Shown here: in pieces, positions 1 through 9,295 of the stretch
How positions within the stretch are numbered: the first letter of the stretch is position 1
Layout of the letters: each line of letters begins with the position of its first letter
Origin: Micromonospora sp. KC213
Lineage (GTDB): Bacteria; Actinomycetota; Actinomycetes; Mycobacteriales; Micromonosporaceae
Reading direction: 5' to 3'
Assembly (NCBI RefSeq): GCF_004348325.1
Contig: NZ_SMKF01000020.1
Location: 1 to 49,963, forward strand
DNA: 49,963 bases
Program-made: the position numbers and the translations under genes
The notes under the pieces: model-generated
The model's input: only the letters and a program-made list of their open reading frames with translations
Databases searched by the model: none
Told to the model about the DNA's origin: nothing

Positions 1-1741
1 GTGGTGGGGCCGGCGTCGTCTCGCGGAGCAGGGCGGACAGCCCCGCCCGCCGGGCCACCACGGTCAACCGGTCCCCGGCCGAGATCACCATCCGCGGGTC
101 GATCCGCCAGTCGGTCCGCTGCCCGGCCGGCGTGTGGGCGAGCAGGCGTACCTCGCCGGGGCGGGCCACGGCGGACAGCGGGCTGCCGTCCAACGGGGCG
201 CCGGCCACCACCGGCACCTCGACCACCAGCAGCGCGTGCCGGCCGACCGGGATGGTGGCGATCACCGCCCGGTCCAGCAGCGCGGCGGCGAACGCGGGCG
301 CGGCCAGGTACGACACGCTGCGCGAGATGCCGATACCGAACGCCTTCTGGATCCGCTCGGCGAAGTCGCCGTCGAAGAGCCGCAGCACCATCCGCAGCTC
401 CGGGTTGAGACCCCGGGCGGTCAACGCGGCGCGCAGGTTGGCCCCGTCGTCGGTGGAGACCACGACCAGTGCCTGACAGTGTTCGACCGACGCGGACCGC
501 AGCGTCTCCTCCCGGGCGGCGTCCCCGACGATCATCGGTACGCCCAGCCGCCGGGCCAGCGACGCCCCGCGCGCGTCGGCGTTGCGGTCGATCGCCACCA
601 CCTCGACGCCGAAGTCACGCAGTTGGGCCATCACCCGGGTGCCGATGTTGCCCAGCCCCACCACCACGACGTGGCCGGTGCGTTCCGGTTGGATCCGGCC
701 CGAGTGCAGGGCCAACCGGGTGTTGACGATCCCGTCCACCACCACGGCGGTGATCAGCGGGATCAGCGCCAGCCCGGCGAGGTTGAGCACCACCTGCATG
801 ATCTGGGCGGCGGCCGGCTTGGTGACGTCCGGGTCCTGCCCGCTGAGCGTGGTGACCAGGGTCAGGTAGATCGCCTCGGCCCAGCTCACGTCCGTCGCGC
901 GGGCGTTCAGCCAGCCCAGCCCGGCGATCACCGCCAGCAGCAGGAGCACCGCGATCCCGATCTTGCGGGTGGCGAAGCTGCGGACCGCCCGCAGCAGCAC
1001 GGCCAGCGGCTGCCGCCGGCGACGCGCGCGGACCAGCCGGCGGGCGGCCAGCTCCGTCCCGGCCGGCTGCCCGGTCGCCTCGGCGAGCACCACGTCGGCG
1101 GAGTGTTCGTCGGCGGGCAGCACCCGGACCAGTTCCGGGTCGGTGGTGACCGCCAACCCGCAGACCACGTCGGCCGAACGTACGTCGTCACGCTCGGCGA
1201 CGTAGAGGGTGCGGCCGGCGTGCCGGAAGTGGGTGGGCGCGACCTCGCCGAGCGCGGCGGCGACGAACGCCGGGGCGGCCATCGAGGCGTCCGAGAGCAC
1301 CGCCGAGTCGGGGAAGAGCTCCCGCAGGCCGTTGGCGAGGCTGGTGTTGAACATCCGGACCACCAGGCGAAGCCGGGGCTCCACCTCCTGGGCGCAGAGC
1401 GCGGCGTGCATGTTGCCGACGTCGTCCTGGTGCAGCAGGGCGAGCCCGGCCGCTCCGGCCAGGCCGGCCCGACGGAACGTCGCCTCGTCCAGCCGATCGG
1501 CCCGGACCACCTGCACGCCCTCCAGTTCCCGGCCGTCCGGCCCGTCACCGCGGCGACGCTCCGGCACGATCAGGGTGATGCGTACCCGGCCGGCGGCCAA
1601 CTCCGGGGCGAGCAGCGCGCGGGTCACCCAGTACGACAGCGGGTCCTGACCGCAGATCACGTAGTGCCGGCGGTGGTCGTTGCCGCGCCACAGCCGCAGT
1701 CCGGCGGGCCGGCGAGCGCGGTCGTGCTGGGGCTCCGCCAT
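1..1741 (-). CDS. two-RCK-domain (TrkA-N) channel-like NAD-binding protein, C-terminus cut by window edge
   Basis: About 580 residues are visible with no stop before the left edge, so only the extreme C-terminus is missing. The start ATG encodes MAEPQHDRAR. Residues 25-230 form a first TrkA-N-like domain. Residues about 261-278 and 314-335 are membrane helices around a short pore loop near 296-303 (LVTTLSGQ). A second Rossmann/RCK domain starts at GLGNIG (362-367). This helix-pore-helix between two nucleotide-binding domains matches actinobacterial potassium-channel/CASTOR-like proteins. The loop lacks the TVGYG filter, so K+ selectivity is not established. It would sit in the plasma membrane with cytosolic regulatory domains. 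The gene is divergent from the one at 1829, with 87 bp between them. Confidence 0.85.
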   Translation of the reverse strand, partial: MAEPQHDRARRPAGLRLWRGNDHRRHYVICGQDPLSYWVTRALLAPELAAGRVRITLIVPERRRGDGPDGRELEGVQVVRADRLDEATFRRAGLAGAAGLALLHQDDVGNMHAALCAQEVEPRLRLVVRMFNTSLANGLRELFPDSAVLSDASMAAPAFVAAALGEVAPTHFRHAGRTLYVAERDDVRSADVVCGLAVTTDPELVRVLPADEHSADVVLAEATGQPAGTELAARRLVRARRRRQPLAVLLRAVRSFATRKIGIAVLLLLAVIAGLGWLNARATDVSWAEAIYLTLVTTLSGQDPDVTKPAAAQIMQVVLNLAGLALIPLITAVVVDGIVNTRLALHSGRIQPERTGHVVVVGLGNIGTRVMAQLRDFGVEVVAIDRNADARGASLARRLGVPMIVGDAAREETLRSASVEHCQALVVVSTDDGANLRAALTARGLNPELRMVLRLFDGDFAERIQKAFGIGISRSVSYLAAPAFAAALLDRAVIATIPVGRHALLVVEVPVVAGAPLDGSPLSAVARPGEVRLLAHTPAGQRTDWRIDPRMVISAGDRLTVVARRAGLSALLRETTPAPP

Positions 1742-1828
1742 GCCCGGATGGTAGTCAGCCGCTCGCCGTACGCGCAGCCCCGTCGATCATGCAGGCATGT
1801 CACGCCTGGCGGCGGGTAGAGCACCGCC

Positions 1829-2332
1829 GTGCAGACGTTCCTCCCGTATCCCGACTTCCTGGCCAGCGCCCGGACGCTGGACCAGCGGCGGCTGGGCAAG
1901 CAGCGGGTGGAGACCCTCCAGGTGCTGCGCGGGTTGACCCGGCCGGACTACGGCTGGCGCCACCATCCGGCGGTACGCATGTGGGCCGGCTACGAGGAGG
2001 CGCTGACCCGGTACGGGCTGGACGTCTGCGCCGTGTGGTGCGAACCGGGTCGGGCGGACACCTGTGCCGGCAGTTTGGTCGGCGAACTGGCGAGCGCCTG
2101 CGGCCTCACCGCCGTCCGCCGTCAGGCGGAGCTGGCCGAGGCCGGTGAGCTGCCGCCCTGGCTGGGCCGGGAGGACCTGCACCGCAGCCACCGCTCGTCG
2201 CTGCTGCGCAAGGATCCGGCGCACTACGGGCCGCTGTTCGGCGACGTCCCACCCGACCTGGAGTACGTCTGGCCCGCCTCGGACCGGCAGCGGCGCTGTG
2301 CGCTGCCGCCGGACGCCGAACGGACCGGCTGA
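1829..2332 (+). CDS. MSMEG_6728-family / pyrimidine-dimer-glycosylase-like protein
   Basis: A 167-residue protein that begins at GTG with MQTFLPYPDFLASART, the conserved N-terminus of the family. It continues with LDQRRLGKQRVE and a W-R-H-H-P-AVRMW segment. Homologues are usually annotated as MSMEG_6728-family or as putative pyrimidine dimer DNA glycosylase/endonuclease V. Activity on UV lesions is transferred from that name and is not shown here. There is no signal peptide, so it should act in the cytoplasm. It stands alone, with the oxidoreductase gene following on the same strand 25 bp later. Confidence 0.75.
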   Translation: MQTFLPYPDFLASARTLDQRRLGKQRVETLQVLRGLTRPDYGWRHHPAVRMWAGYEEALTRYGLDVCAVWCEPGRADTCAGSLVGELASACGLTAVRRQAELAEAGELPPWLGREDLHRSHRSSLLRKDPAHYGPLFGDVPPDLEYVWPASDRQRRCALPPDAERTG

Positions 2333-2357
2333 CGGCTATCGTGGCAGGCCGGCACAC

Positions 2358-3884
2358 ATGACCTTGTCGCAGGTGGTGGGCCGGCTCATCGGCGTCCGCG
2401 AGCACCTGGTCGACCCGGGTGGCGGTGGCGCTCCCCGGGTGCCGCGACCGACCACGGCCCTGGTGGTCGGCGGTGGGATCGCCGGTATGTCGGCGGCGGT
2501 GGTGCTTGCCGAACGCGGGATCCGGGTGACCGTGCTGGAGGCTGCGCCGACCCTCGGCGGCCGGCTCGGCGCCTGGCCGGAAGCCCTCGCCGATGGCATC
2601 CAGGTCAACGAGCACGGTTTCCACGCGTTCTTCCGGCAGTACTACAACTGGCGGTCGATCCTGCGCCGGATCGATCCGGCGCTGGCCTTCCTCAAGCCGG
2701 TCGACGGGTACCCGGTGCTGAGCGGGCGGTGGCCGGCCGAGGAGTTCGGCAGGTTGCCGCCGGCTCCGCCGATGAACCTGCTCGCCCTGCTGGCCCGTAG
2801 TCCCAGTCTGCGCCTGGCCGACCTGCGCCGGATGGACCGGGACGCGGCGTTGCCGCTGCTCAGCTACCACCCGGCGGGTACCTACGCCGAGTTCGACGAC
2901 ACCACCGCCGACGCGCTGCTCACCTCGCTCAGGCTGCCGGACCGGGCGCGGGCGATGCTGTTCGAGGTCTTCTCGCACTCGTTCTTCAACCACGAGACGG
3001 CGATGTCCGCCGCCGAGCTGATCGCCCAGTTCCACTTCTATCTGCTGGGCAATCCGGAGGGGTTGGCGTTCGACTGCCCGGACGAGGACTACGCGACGGC
3101 GATCTGGCAGCCGTTGGCCCGGCACGTGACGCGGCACGGCGGCCGGGTGGTCACCGGTGTCGCCGCCGCCCGGCTGGACCGGCAGCCCGACGGCTGGCGG
3201 GTGACCGCCGCCGACGGTAGCCGGTACACGGCCCGGCACGTGGTGCTCGCCGTCGATCCGCCCGCGCTCGCCGCGCTGGTCGCCGCCTCCCCCGGCCTGG
3301 TCGCGCAAGCACCCCGGCTGGTGGCACGGATGCCGGCGTTCGGCCAGGCCGGCCCGCCGTACGCGGTGGCGCGGTACTGGCTGGACGGGGACGTCCGCGC
3401 TGACCGGGCGGTGTTCAGCGGGGTGTCCCGGCAGCCGACGCTGGACTCGGTGGCTCTCTACCACCGGCTGGAGAACGAGTCCCGCCGCTGGGCGGAACGG
3501 ACCGGCGGGTCGGTGGTGGAGTTGCACGCCTACGCCTGCGAGCCGGGCGTGCCCGCCGGCGAGCTGGCCGAGCGGATGCGGGTGGAGCTGTGCCGGCTGT
3601 GGCCGGAGGCCGCCGGCCTGCGGGTCCGCGAGTTGCGTGCCCGGGTCGAGGCGCGGGCCCCCGCGTTCGCCCCCGGCAGCCACGCCGGCCGCCCGGGGAC
3701 ACGCACCGACGCCAAGGGGCTCTACCTGGCCGGCGACGGCATCCGGACCGAGTTCCCCAGTGCGTTGATGGAGCGGTCGGCGGCGACCGGGATCAGCGCC
3801 GCCAACCACATCCTGCGGGCCGAGGGCGCCGCCGCCGAGCCGGTCCGTTCGGTCCGCCCGCATGGCCTGTTGGCCCGCCCTTGA
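2358..3884 (+). CDS. FAD-dependent oxidoreductase, CrtU/phytoene-desaturase-like
   Basis: A 508-residue protein with a dinucleotide-binding motif VVGGGIAGMSAA at about residues 36-47 and the ER-x-TVLEA strand that follows it. The middle (NEHGFHAFFRQYYN, FSHSFFNHETAMSAAEL) resembles the desaturase part of isorenieratene synthase CrtU. The C-terminal FAD motif is LYLAGDGIRTEFPSALMERS. The ATG at 2358 is chosen because homology begins just after it. The open frame extends upstream but overlaps the preceding gene. No other carotenoid gene lies nearby, so a role in aromatic carotenoid formation is uncertain. It may act on another polyunsaturated lipid. Confidence 0.8.
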   Translation: MTLSQVVGRLIGVREHLVDPGGGGAPRVPRPTTALVVGGGIAGMSAAVVLAERGIRVTVLEAAPTLGGRLGAWPEALADGIQVNEHGFHAFFRQYYNWRSILRRIDPALAFLKPVDGYPVLSGRWPAEEFGRLPPAPPMNLLALLARSPSLRLADLRRMDRDAALPLLSYHPAGTYAEFDDTTADALLTSLRLPDRARAMLFEVFSHSFFNHETAMSAAELIAQFHFYLLGNPEGLAFDCPDEDYATAIWQPLARHVTRHGGRVVTGVAAARLDRQPDGWRVTAADGSRYTARHVVLAVDPPALAALVAASPGLVAQAPRLVARMPAFGQAGPPYAVARYWLDGDVRADRAVFSGVSRQPTLDSVALYHRLENESRRWAERTGGSVVELHAYACEPGVPAGELAERMRVELCRLWPEAAGLRVRELRARVEARAPAFAPGSHAGRPGTRTDAKGLYLAGDGIRTEFPSALMERSAATGISAANHILRAEGAAAEPVRSVRPHGLLARP

Positions 3885-4022
3885 CCGGCGACCCTGAGGA
3901 TCCGTTCCGGGACGGCCGAAGAAACGGTTCGCCAATCCGGACAAAACCTCCCATCTGCTGTTCTACGCTGGGTTCACGTCCGTCGACAGCCGGTCAGCGA
4001 CCGGCACGGGAGGTCGCCGAGG

Positions 4023-5189
4023 GTGTCGCCACTGCACCGGTACGCCGAAGAGGTCGCGGGCGTCGCCGAGGACAGGCGCGACGACGCGTACGGGTTGCTC
4101 CGCGACGAACGGGCGTGCATCGTCACCGCGCTGCGGCTGGGATGGTGGATGGCCGACGCCTACCACCACGCGCAGACCGCCGACCTGACCGGCCCGGACG
4201 CCACGCCGGTCATCGCCCCCGCCAAACTCTCCAACCTCACCGAGATGTCCGGCTGGCACCGGATGCGGATGTACCTGGACGGGGTGGATGTCGCCCTGGC
4301 CCAGATCGCCGAGCTGACCGCCCCCGACCGGCCCGGGCCGTCCACCGCCACCGCCCGCGCCCGGGCCGGTGGCGATCCGCTGCTGCTCGCCCTGGACGAG
4401 TTGAACGTGGACGTGCTGCGCTGGGCGATGGCCACCAACCACCGGGTGGGGCTGGCGTACCGGTTGGGTCGCTCGCTGGCCGACACCGTACGGCAGAGCG
4501 ACGCCGACCGGCTGGTGCACCGCTTCGGTGGCCGGCACGTCGAGATCAGCCGCTGGCTGGACGAGCTGGCCAGCGTGCTGCCGCCGTACTCGGCGGCGGT
4601 GGTGCGACGCTCACTGCGGACCTGGGCCACCGCGGTCACCCGGGCCGCCGTCGGCGACCCGGCCGAGCCGGGGACCGCGGAGCTGGCCCGGGAGCTGCGC
4701 AACCAGGGTGACCTGTGGCGGGGCGTGCTCACCGGCGGACTGCACCCGAAGGACCTGCTCGACGAGGAGAACTGGGCGGTGGTCGCCCGCAACCTGATCA
4801 TCCGGGACCGGAAACTCGTGGTCCAGGCGGCACGGGGCATCTTCTGGCCAGTGCTCCTACCCCTGCTGGTGGTGCTCGGCGCGGTCGTCGGGGTGAGCGC
4901 CGCAGCGGCGGCCGGCTCACCCACCACCCGGGCGGCCGTGGCGTTGGTCGGCCTCGGCGCCGGACTCACCGCGATCTGGCGTTCGGTCTCCGGGCCGGCG
5001 CTCTCCGTCGCCGCCGAGGTCAACCGGCCACTGCTGGACAGCGAGCTGATCGCCCAGATGGCCGAGCGGATCAACCGGCCGCTGGCGGCGGCGCGCGCCG
5101 CACGGCGCACCACACGACAGCGACAGCCCGACCGTACGGAGCCGGGATCGAAATACGTTGCTCCCGTCTCCGGCGTCGACCTACCGTGA
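4023..5189 (+). CDS. hypothetical protein with C-terminal membrane hairpin
   Basis: A 388-residue protein starting at GTG. I do not recognise a named family. The first 250 residues are mostly helical and hydrophilic. Around residues 278-325 are two hydrophobic segments, FWPVLLPLLVVLGAVVGV and an alanine/leucine-rich one, followed by an arginine-rich tail. This suggests a cytoplasmic sensor or scaffold domain anchored by a C-terminal membrane hairpin. The gene stands alone, 138 bp after the oxidoreductase and 224 bp before the HNH gene. Codon use is typical of the neighbours, and coding status is supported by strong third-position GC bias. Confidence 0.7.
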   Translation: MSPLHRYAEEVAGVAEDRRDDAYGLLRDERACIVTALRLGWWMADAYHHAQTADLTGPDATPVIAPAKLSNLTEMSGWHRMRMYLDGVDVALAQIAELTAPDRPGPSTATARARAGGDPLLLALDELNVDVLRWAMATNHRVGLAYRLGRSLADTVRQSDADRLVHRFGGRHVEISRWLDELASVLPPYSAAVVRRSLRTWATAVTRAAVGDPAEPGTAELARELRNQGDLWRGVLTGGLHPKDLLDEENWAVVARNLIIRDRKLVVQAARGIFWPVLLPLLVVLGAVVGVSAAAAAGSPTTRAAVALVGLGAGLTAIWRSVSGPALSVAAEVNRPLLDSELIAQMAERINRPLAAARAARRTTRQRQPDRTEPGSKYVAPVSGVDLP

Positions 5190-5413
5190 TCGCGCAAGGT
5201 CAACCAGTCAGCCGGGAGCTCGCCATGTCGTTGTCGCACCTGGGGTGCGCGTGGTCGGCGCTGTCCGTCGAGGGTTGCCGAGCCGATGGTCCCCGGGACG
5301 GGTGACCCGCCTGCCGCGTGCACCCCACGCGCCCAGCCGCCCGTCCCGTTTCCGGACCGGGCGGCTTTCCGCTGCCCGGCCCGGTGCGCCGCCGATCATG
5401 AAGGGAGAGCCCG

Positions 5414-5857
5414 GTGGACGCCGTCCTCGTCATCAACGCCGACCTCGGCCCGCTGCACCGGGTCACCATCCAGCACGCGATCCGGATGCTCTGCCGCCGG
5501 GTCGCCGAGATCCACGAAGCCGAACCGGACCAGGTGATCGGGGTCTTCCCGGTCCCCCGCGTGGTACGCCTCGTCCGGTACGTCGTGACCCGCTGGCGGT
5601 TCTCGGCCGGGCCGGCCTGGTCCCGGGCCGGTGTGCTCCGGCGCGACGCCCGCTGCTGCGCGTACTGCGGCGGGCCGGCGAGCACCATCGACCACGTCCT
5701 GCCCCGCTCGCGCGGCGGCCGGAACACCTGGCGCAACACGACCGCCGCCTGCTACGCCTGCAACCAGCGCAAGGGTGACCGGACGCCGGCCGAGGCGGGG
5801 ATGCCGCTGCGGCGCGAGCCGGTCGTCCCGAGCTGGGCGTCGCTGGCCGGGCGGTGA
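5414..5857 (+). CDS. HNH endonuclease-family protein
   Basis: A 147-residue protein starting at GTG. The C-terminal half is an HNH zinc-finger nuclease domain: C82-AY-C85, D93-H94, the asparagine of TTAACY, C113-YA-C116 and K120. The N-terminal half (VLVINADLGPLHRVTI, VFPVPRVVRLVRYV) is the usual lead-in of the small actinobacterial HNH family. The family is probably a DNA nickase or endonuclease, but the substrate is unknown. It is not linked to a methyltransferase or toxin-antitoxin gene. It converges on the enoyl-CoA hydratase gene, with a hairpin between them. Confidence 0.85.
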   Translation: MDAVLVINADLGPLHRVTIQHAIRMLCRRVAEIHEAEPDQVIGVFPVPRVVRLVRYVVTRWRFSAGPAWSRAGVLRRDARCCAYCGGPASTIDHVLPRSRGGRNTWRNTTAACYACNQRKGDRTPAEAGMPLRREPVVPSWASLAGR

Positions 5858-5863
5858 CGGGCC

Positions 5864-5922
5864 GGCCGGCGGGCACAGGGGGCCGTGTCGGAGGTACGCC
5901 TCCGGCGCGACGCCCGCCGGCC
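5864..5922. terminator. nested hairpin between convergent genes
   Basis: An 11-bp perfect stem (GGCCGGCGGGC at 5864-5874 with GCCCGCCGGCC at 5912-5922) encloses a second small stem, CGGAGG-TACG-CCTCCG. It lies just after the HNH stop and just before the end of the oppositely oriented enoyl-CoA hydratase gene. That position suggests a bidirectional terminator. There is no U-tract, as is common in high-GC actinobacteria. Confidence 0.55.
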
Positions 5923-5947
5923 CCACCCGTTCGACGTCGGCCGGCGG

Positions 5948-6715
5948 TCAGCGTCCGTCCGACGGTGACCAGGTGAAGGTCGGGGTCCGCCGTTCGTGGT
6001 GGGCGGTGATTCCCTCGTGGGCCTCGCCGCTGTCCCGCACCTTCCGGTGCCACCAGGCGACCCGGGCCGGGCCGGCCCGCTCGTCGACGATCTCCTTGGC
6101 CGCAACGATGCTGAGCTGGGAACGTTGGACGATGGCGGCGGTGACGGCGGCGACCCGGGCGGTGAGCGCGTCGGCCGGCAGCACCTCGTCGACGAGACCG
6201 ACCCGCAGCGCCCGCTCGGCGTCGATCAGCTCGGCGGTGAACAGCAGGAACTTCGCGGTCGACGGGCCGACCAGGCGGGTGAGCCGGCGGGTGGTCGGCG
6301 CCGGGTAGACCAGCCCGAGCCGGGCCGGTGGCACGCCGAACCGGGCGTCCTCGGCGGCGAACCGCAGGTCGCAGGCGACCGCGAGCTGGCAGCCTCCGCC
6401 GACGCAGGCGCCGCGTACGGCGGCGACGGTCGGCTTGGCGAAGGTGGCCAGCCGTTCCTCGGCGGCCACCGCGATGCTGTGGTCACCCGCGTCGAGCAGT
6501 TCGTCCAGATCACCCAGGTCGGCCCCGGCGCAGAAGGTGCCGCCGGTCCCGGTCAACACCAGCGCCCGCACCGACGGGTCGGCCTCCAGGCCGTCCAACA
6601 GCACCGGTAGCTGCCGCCACATGGCCGGCGTCATCGCGTTGCGCCGCGCCGGATGATGGATGGTCACCGTCGCCACCGCGCCGGTCACCTCGACGGTCAG
6701 CTCCGCCTCCGACAC
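5948..6715 (-). CDS. enoyl-CoA hydratase/isomerase family protein
   Basis: A 255-residue crotonase-fold protein. It shows the oxyanion-hole segments GGTFCAGADLGDLDE and ACVGGGCQLAVACDLRFA, plus the GLVDEVLP region near the C-terminus. The GTG at 6715 is chosen over an upstream ATG because GAAGGA lies about 9 bases before it and homology starts there. Crotonase members hydrate enoyl-CoA or catalyse related CoA-thioester chemistry. The actual substrate cannot be read from sequence. It lies downstream of the M4 protease gene on the same strand, but the start of each is separate and no functional link is apparent. Confidence 0.88.
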   Translation of the reverse strand: MSEAELTVEVTGAVATVTIHHPARRNAMTPAMWRQLPVLLDGLEADPSVRALVLTGTGGTFCAGADLGDLDELLDAGDHSIAVAAEERLATFAKPTVAAVRGACVGGGCQLAVACDLRFAAEDARFGVPPARLGLVYPAPTTRRLTRLVGPSTAKFLLFTAELIDAERALRVGLVDEVLPADALTARVAAVTAAIVQRSQLSIVAAKEIVDERAGPARVAWWHRKVRDSGEAHEGITAHHERRTPTFTWSPSDGR

Positions 6716-6800
6716 CGCCCACCGTCCTTCCGCACCGGCCGGTCCGCACCGACCCGTGCGGCGACCATAACGGCGCGGGCCCGGCGACAACCAGGTCAGC

Positions 6801-9176
6801 CTAGGCGACGTCGACCGCGGCGTCGTCGACCACGAAGGACGTCTGCCGCGAGTTGTCCTCCACGCCGACGAACTTCAGCGTGACCGTCTGGCCGGCGTAC
6901 GGGGCCAGCGAGAAGGACTTCGGCGCGTACCCGGCGGCCTTGTCCAGGTTCGAGTAGCTGGCCAGGGTGGTCAGTACCCTGCCGGCGGAGCTGAGCACCT
7001 GCACCTTCAGCGTGTCGTAGGCGCTGCCGGCGGTCTCCGCCGAGTCGATGTGCAGCCAGAAGCTGAACCGGTACGACGTGCAGCCGGCCGGCAGGCTCAC
7101 CGCCTGGGAGAGGGTGTCGGTGCGGGTGCTGCCGTACCCGTTCAGCCAGGCGTTGCGGGTACCGGTGCGGGCTGGTTGCCCGGTGAACGTGCCGATCACG
7201 CCCGAACTGGGCGCCCACCCGGTGGTGCCGGACTCGAAGCCGCCGTTGTCGAGCTTCGGCCCGGGGCTGGCGCAGCTGCCGGTCCCGTTGACGGTCAGCG
7301 TGTACGTCGCCGTCCGGGTGGCGGAGCCGGTGCCGGTCACGCTCACCCGGTAGGTGCCGGGCGGAGTGCTCGTCGTGGTGGCGATGGTGAGCACCGACGA
7401 GTTGCCGGCGGTGACCGACGACGGGCTGAACGACGCGGACGAACCGGCCGGAAGGCCGTCAGCCGACAGCGTCACGGTCTGCGCGTTACCGCTGGTGACG
7501 GTGGTGCCGACGGTGGTGCTGACCGAGCCGCCCGGGTCGGCCGAGCCGGCGGTCGGGGAGAGCGAGACGGAGAAGTCGTTGCCGCTGGAGCAGGGCGCGT
7601 CGGTGCCCGCGACGTTCACCGCGGTCCACGCCGCCTGCACGGCCCGGTACTCGGTGGAGCAGCTGCCGTACAGATCGGTGGCGGCTCGCAGGGTGTAGGC
7701 CCGCGCGGTGTTCGACGGGGTGGTGTTGTTGACGTACGCGGTGGTCGACGTGAAGTACACGTCGAGCGCCCGGTACCAGATCTTCTCCGCCTTGGCCCGG
7801 CCGACGCCGGTCACGGCCGGCGCGGAGCCGCACACCGGCGAGGTGCCGTACGGGGTGACGCCGGTGCCCTCGGCGAGGTTGAAGAAGAAGTGGTTGGCCA
7901 CGCCGGAGGAGTAGTGCACGTCCTTGTTCTTGGTGCCGGTGCTCCAGCAGCTGTCGGACGCGCCGTCCAGCGCCGGGTCGTACATGTGGCGCAGCGGCGT
8001 GCCGTCGCCGTTGAAGTCGAGCTTCTCGCCGATCTGGTAGTCGGCCGGGTCGGCGGCGGTGTTGGCGTAGAACTCCACCATCGTGCCGAAGATGTCGCTG
8101 GTGGCCTCGTTGATGCCGCCGGACTCACCGGAGTAGAGCAGCCCGCCGGGCACCACGTTGTCGCTGATGCCGTGGCTCATCTCGTGGGCGGCCACGTCGA
8201 GCGACACCAGCGGCCGGGCATTGCCGACGCCGTCGCCGTACGTCATCCGGGCGCCGTCCCAGAAGGCGTTGTTGTAGTTGTTGCCGTAGTGCACCCGGCT
8301 GGGTACACCCCGGCCGTCGCCGAAGATGCCGTTGCGGCCGTGCACGTTCTTGAAGTAGTCGAACGTCTTGGCCGCACCGAAGTGCGCGTCGACCGCCGCC
8401 TTCTGCCGGGGGTTGGTGTCGCCCCAGGTGTTGTCGGAGTTGGTGAACGTGGTGCAGGTCGACGTGCCGTTGTTCATGTCGCAGGTCGAGCCGTTGCCGC
8501 GGACCGGGTCGACCATCGAGTACAGGCTGCCGGAGACCGTGGTGTCGATGTCGACCGTGCCCGAGTGGAGGCTCTGGCCGGTGCCGGCGATCATCTCGAT
8601 CTCGTCGTGGGTGCCGATCACCTTGCCGCTGATCGCGTCGGTGATGACGTGGAAGCGCGACGGGGTCTGGCCGTCGGTGTGCCAGCCGGTGAGGACGGTC
8701 TCGTAGGCGAGGCGACCCGTGCCGCTGCTGGCGTCCACGAAGAGTTCCGGGGTGCCGACGCGCTCCAACTTGCCCTTGAACTGCTGCCGGGCGAGCACCC
8801 TGGCCCGGGTCACCGTCAGCCGGGGGGTGGTGGAGAGGGTGAGCGGAGCGGCCAGGCCCACTGAGGAGCCGGCGTAGGTGCCGTTGGGCGCGGTGTGGAC
8901 GACGAAGTCACCGCCGTTGACGCGCAACCCCCGGTAGGTGCGGGTGTAGCGGGTGTGTGACGCACCATTCGCGTCCACCTTGGTCCGGACCGCCTGGTAC
9001 GCCTCGGCGGCGGTGCCCTGGACGGCGCCGGGGTTGCTGCGCAGCACGGTGGCGGCACGGGCCGCGGACGAGGGGGCCGGAACGGGGGCGGGTGCCGCCT
9101 GAGCTGTGGTGACGACGCAGCTCAGCATGCCGCCGGTGAGCAGCATCGCGCCGACGGCGGCAAGGGGTCTTTTCAC
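6801..9176 (-). CDS. secreted M4-family (thermolysin-like) zinc metalloprotease
   Basis: A 791-residue preproprotein. The GTG start is preceded by AGGAGG at good spacing. In order it has a signal peptide (residues 1-28, ending AQA), an FTP/PepSY propeptide (about 40-195) and the M4 catalytic domain. That domain has zinc motif HEMSH (331-335) and third ligand E357 in NEATSD. It also contains the family segment AFWDGARMTYGDG. After about residue 570 come an Ig-like domain and a C-terminal beta-sandwich of the type that binds carbohydrate or protein (LDNGGFESGTTGW). It should be exported by Sec and autoprocessed to an extracellular neutral protease. A candidate inhibitor lipoprotein is divergently encoded 119 bp away. 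Confidence 0.93.
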   Translation of the reverse strand: MKRPLAAVGAMLLTGGMLSCVVTTAQAAPAPVPAPSSAARAATVLRSNPGAVQGTAAEAYQAVRTKVDANGASHTRYTRTYRGLRVNGGDFVVHTAPNGTYAGSSVGLAAPLTLSTTPRLTVTRARVLARQQFKGKLERVGTPELFVDASSGTGRLAYETVLTGWHTDGQTPSRFHVITDAISGKVIGTHDEIEMIAGTGQSLHSGTVDIDTTVSGSLYSMVDPVRGNGSTCDMNNGTSTCTTFTNSDNTWGDTNPRQKAAVDAHFGAAKTFDYFKNVHGRNGIFGDGRGVPSRVHYGNNYNNAFWDGARMTYGDGVGNARPLVSLDVAAHEMSHGISDNVVPGGLLYSGESGGINEATSDIFGTMVEFYANTAADPADYQIGEKLDFNGDGTPLRHMYDPALDGASDSCWSTGTKNKDVHYSSGVANHFFFNLAEGTGVTPYGTSPVCGSAPAVTGVGRAKAEKIWYRALDVYFTSTTAYVNNTTPSNTARAYTLRAATDLYGSCSTEYRAVQAAWTAVNVAGTDAPCSSGNDFSVSLSPTAGSADPGGSVSTTVGTTVTSGNAQTVTLSADGLPAGSSASFSPSSVTAGNSSVLTIATTTSTPPGTYRVSVTGTGSATRTATYTLTVNGTGSCASPGPKLDNGGFESGTTGWAPSSGVIGTFTGQPARTGTRNAWLNGYGSTRTDTLSQAVSLPAGCTSYRFSFWLHIDSAETAGSAYDTLKVQVLSSAGRVLTTLASYSNLDKAAGYAPKSFSLAPYAGQTVTLKFVGVEDNSRQTSFVVDDAAVDVA

Positions 9177-9295
9177 GTGCCCTCCTGGCAGGGAAACCTG
9201 TGACCGGGGTAGCGCTCGTCGACACCGACACTGGCCGAACGGGGGAGGGCGTCCTGCTGACGGAACCCGACGGCGACGGTGCGCGTCCGACCGGC

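Noticed and set aside
134..1819. Long plus-strand open frame opposite the channel gene
   Set aside because: Gln/Gly/His/Arg-rich with no domain; antisense shadow of a well-supported minus-strand gene, as expected at very high GC.
2106..3944. Long minus-strand frame opposite the oxidoreductase
   Set aside because: Low-complexity shadow; the plus strand has clear FAD motifs.
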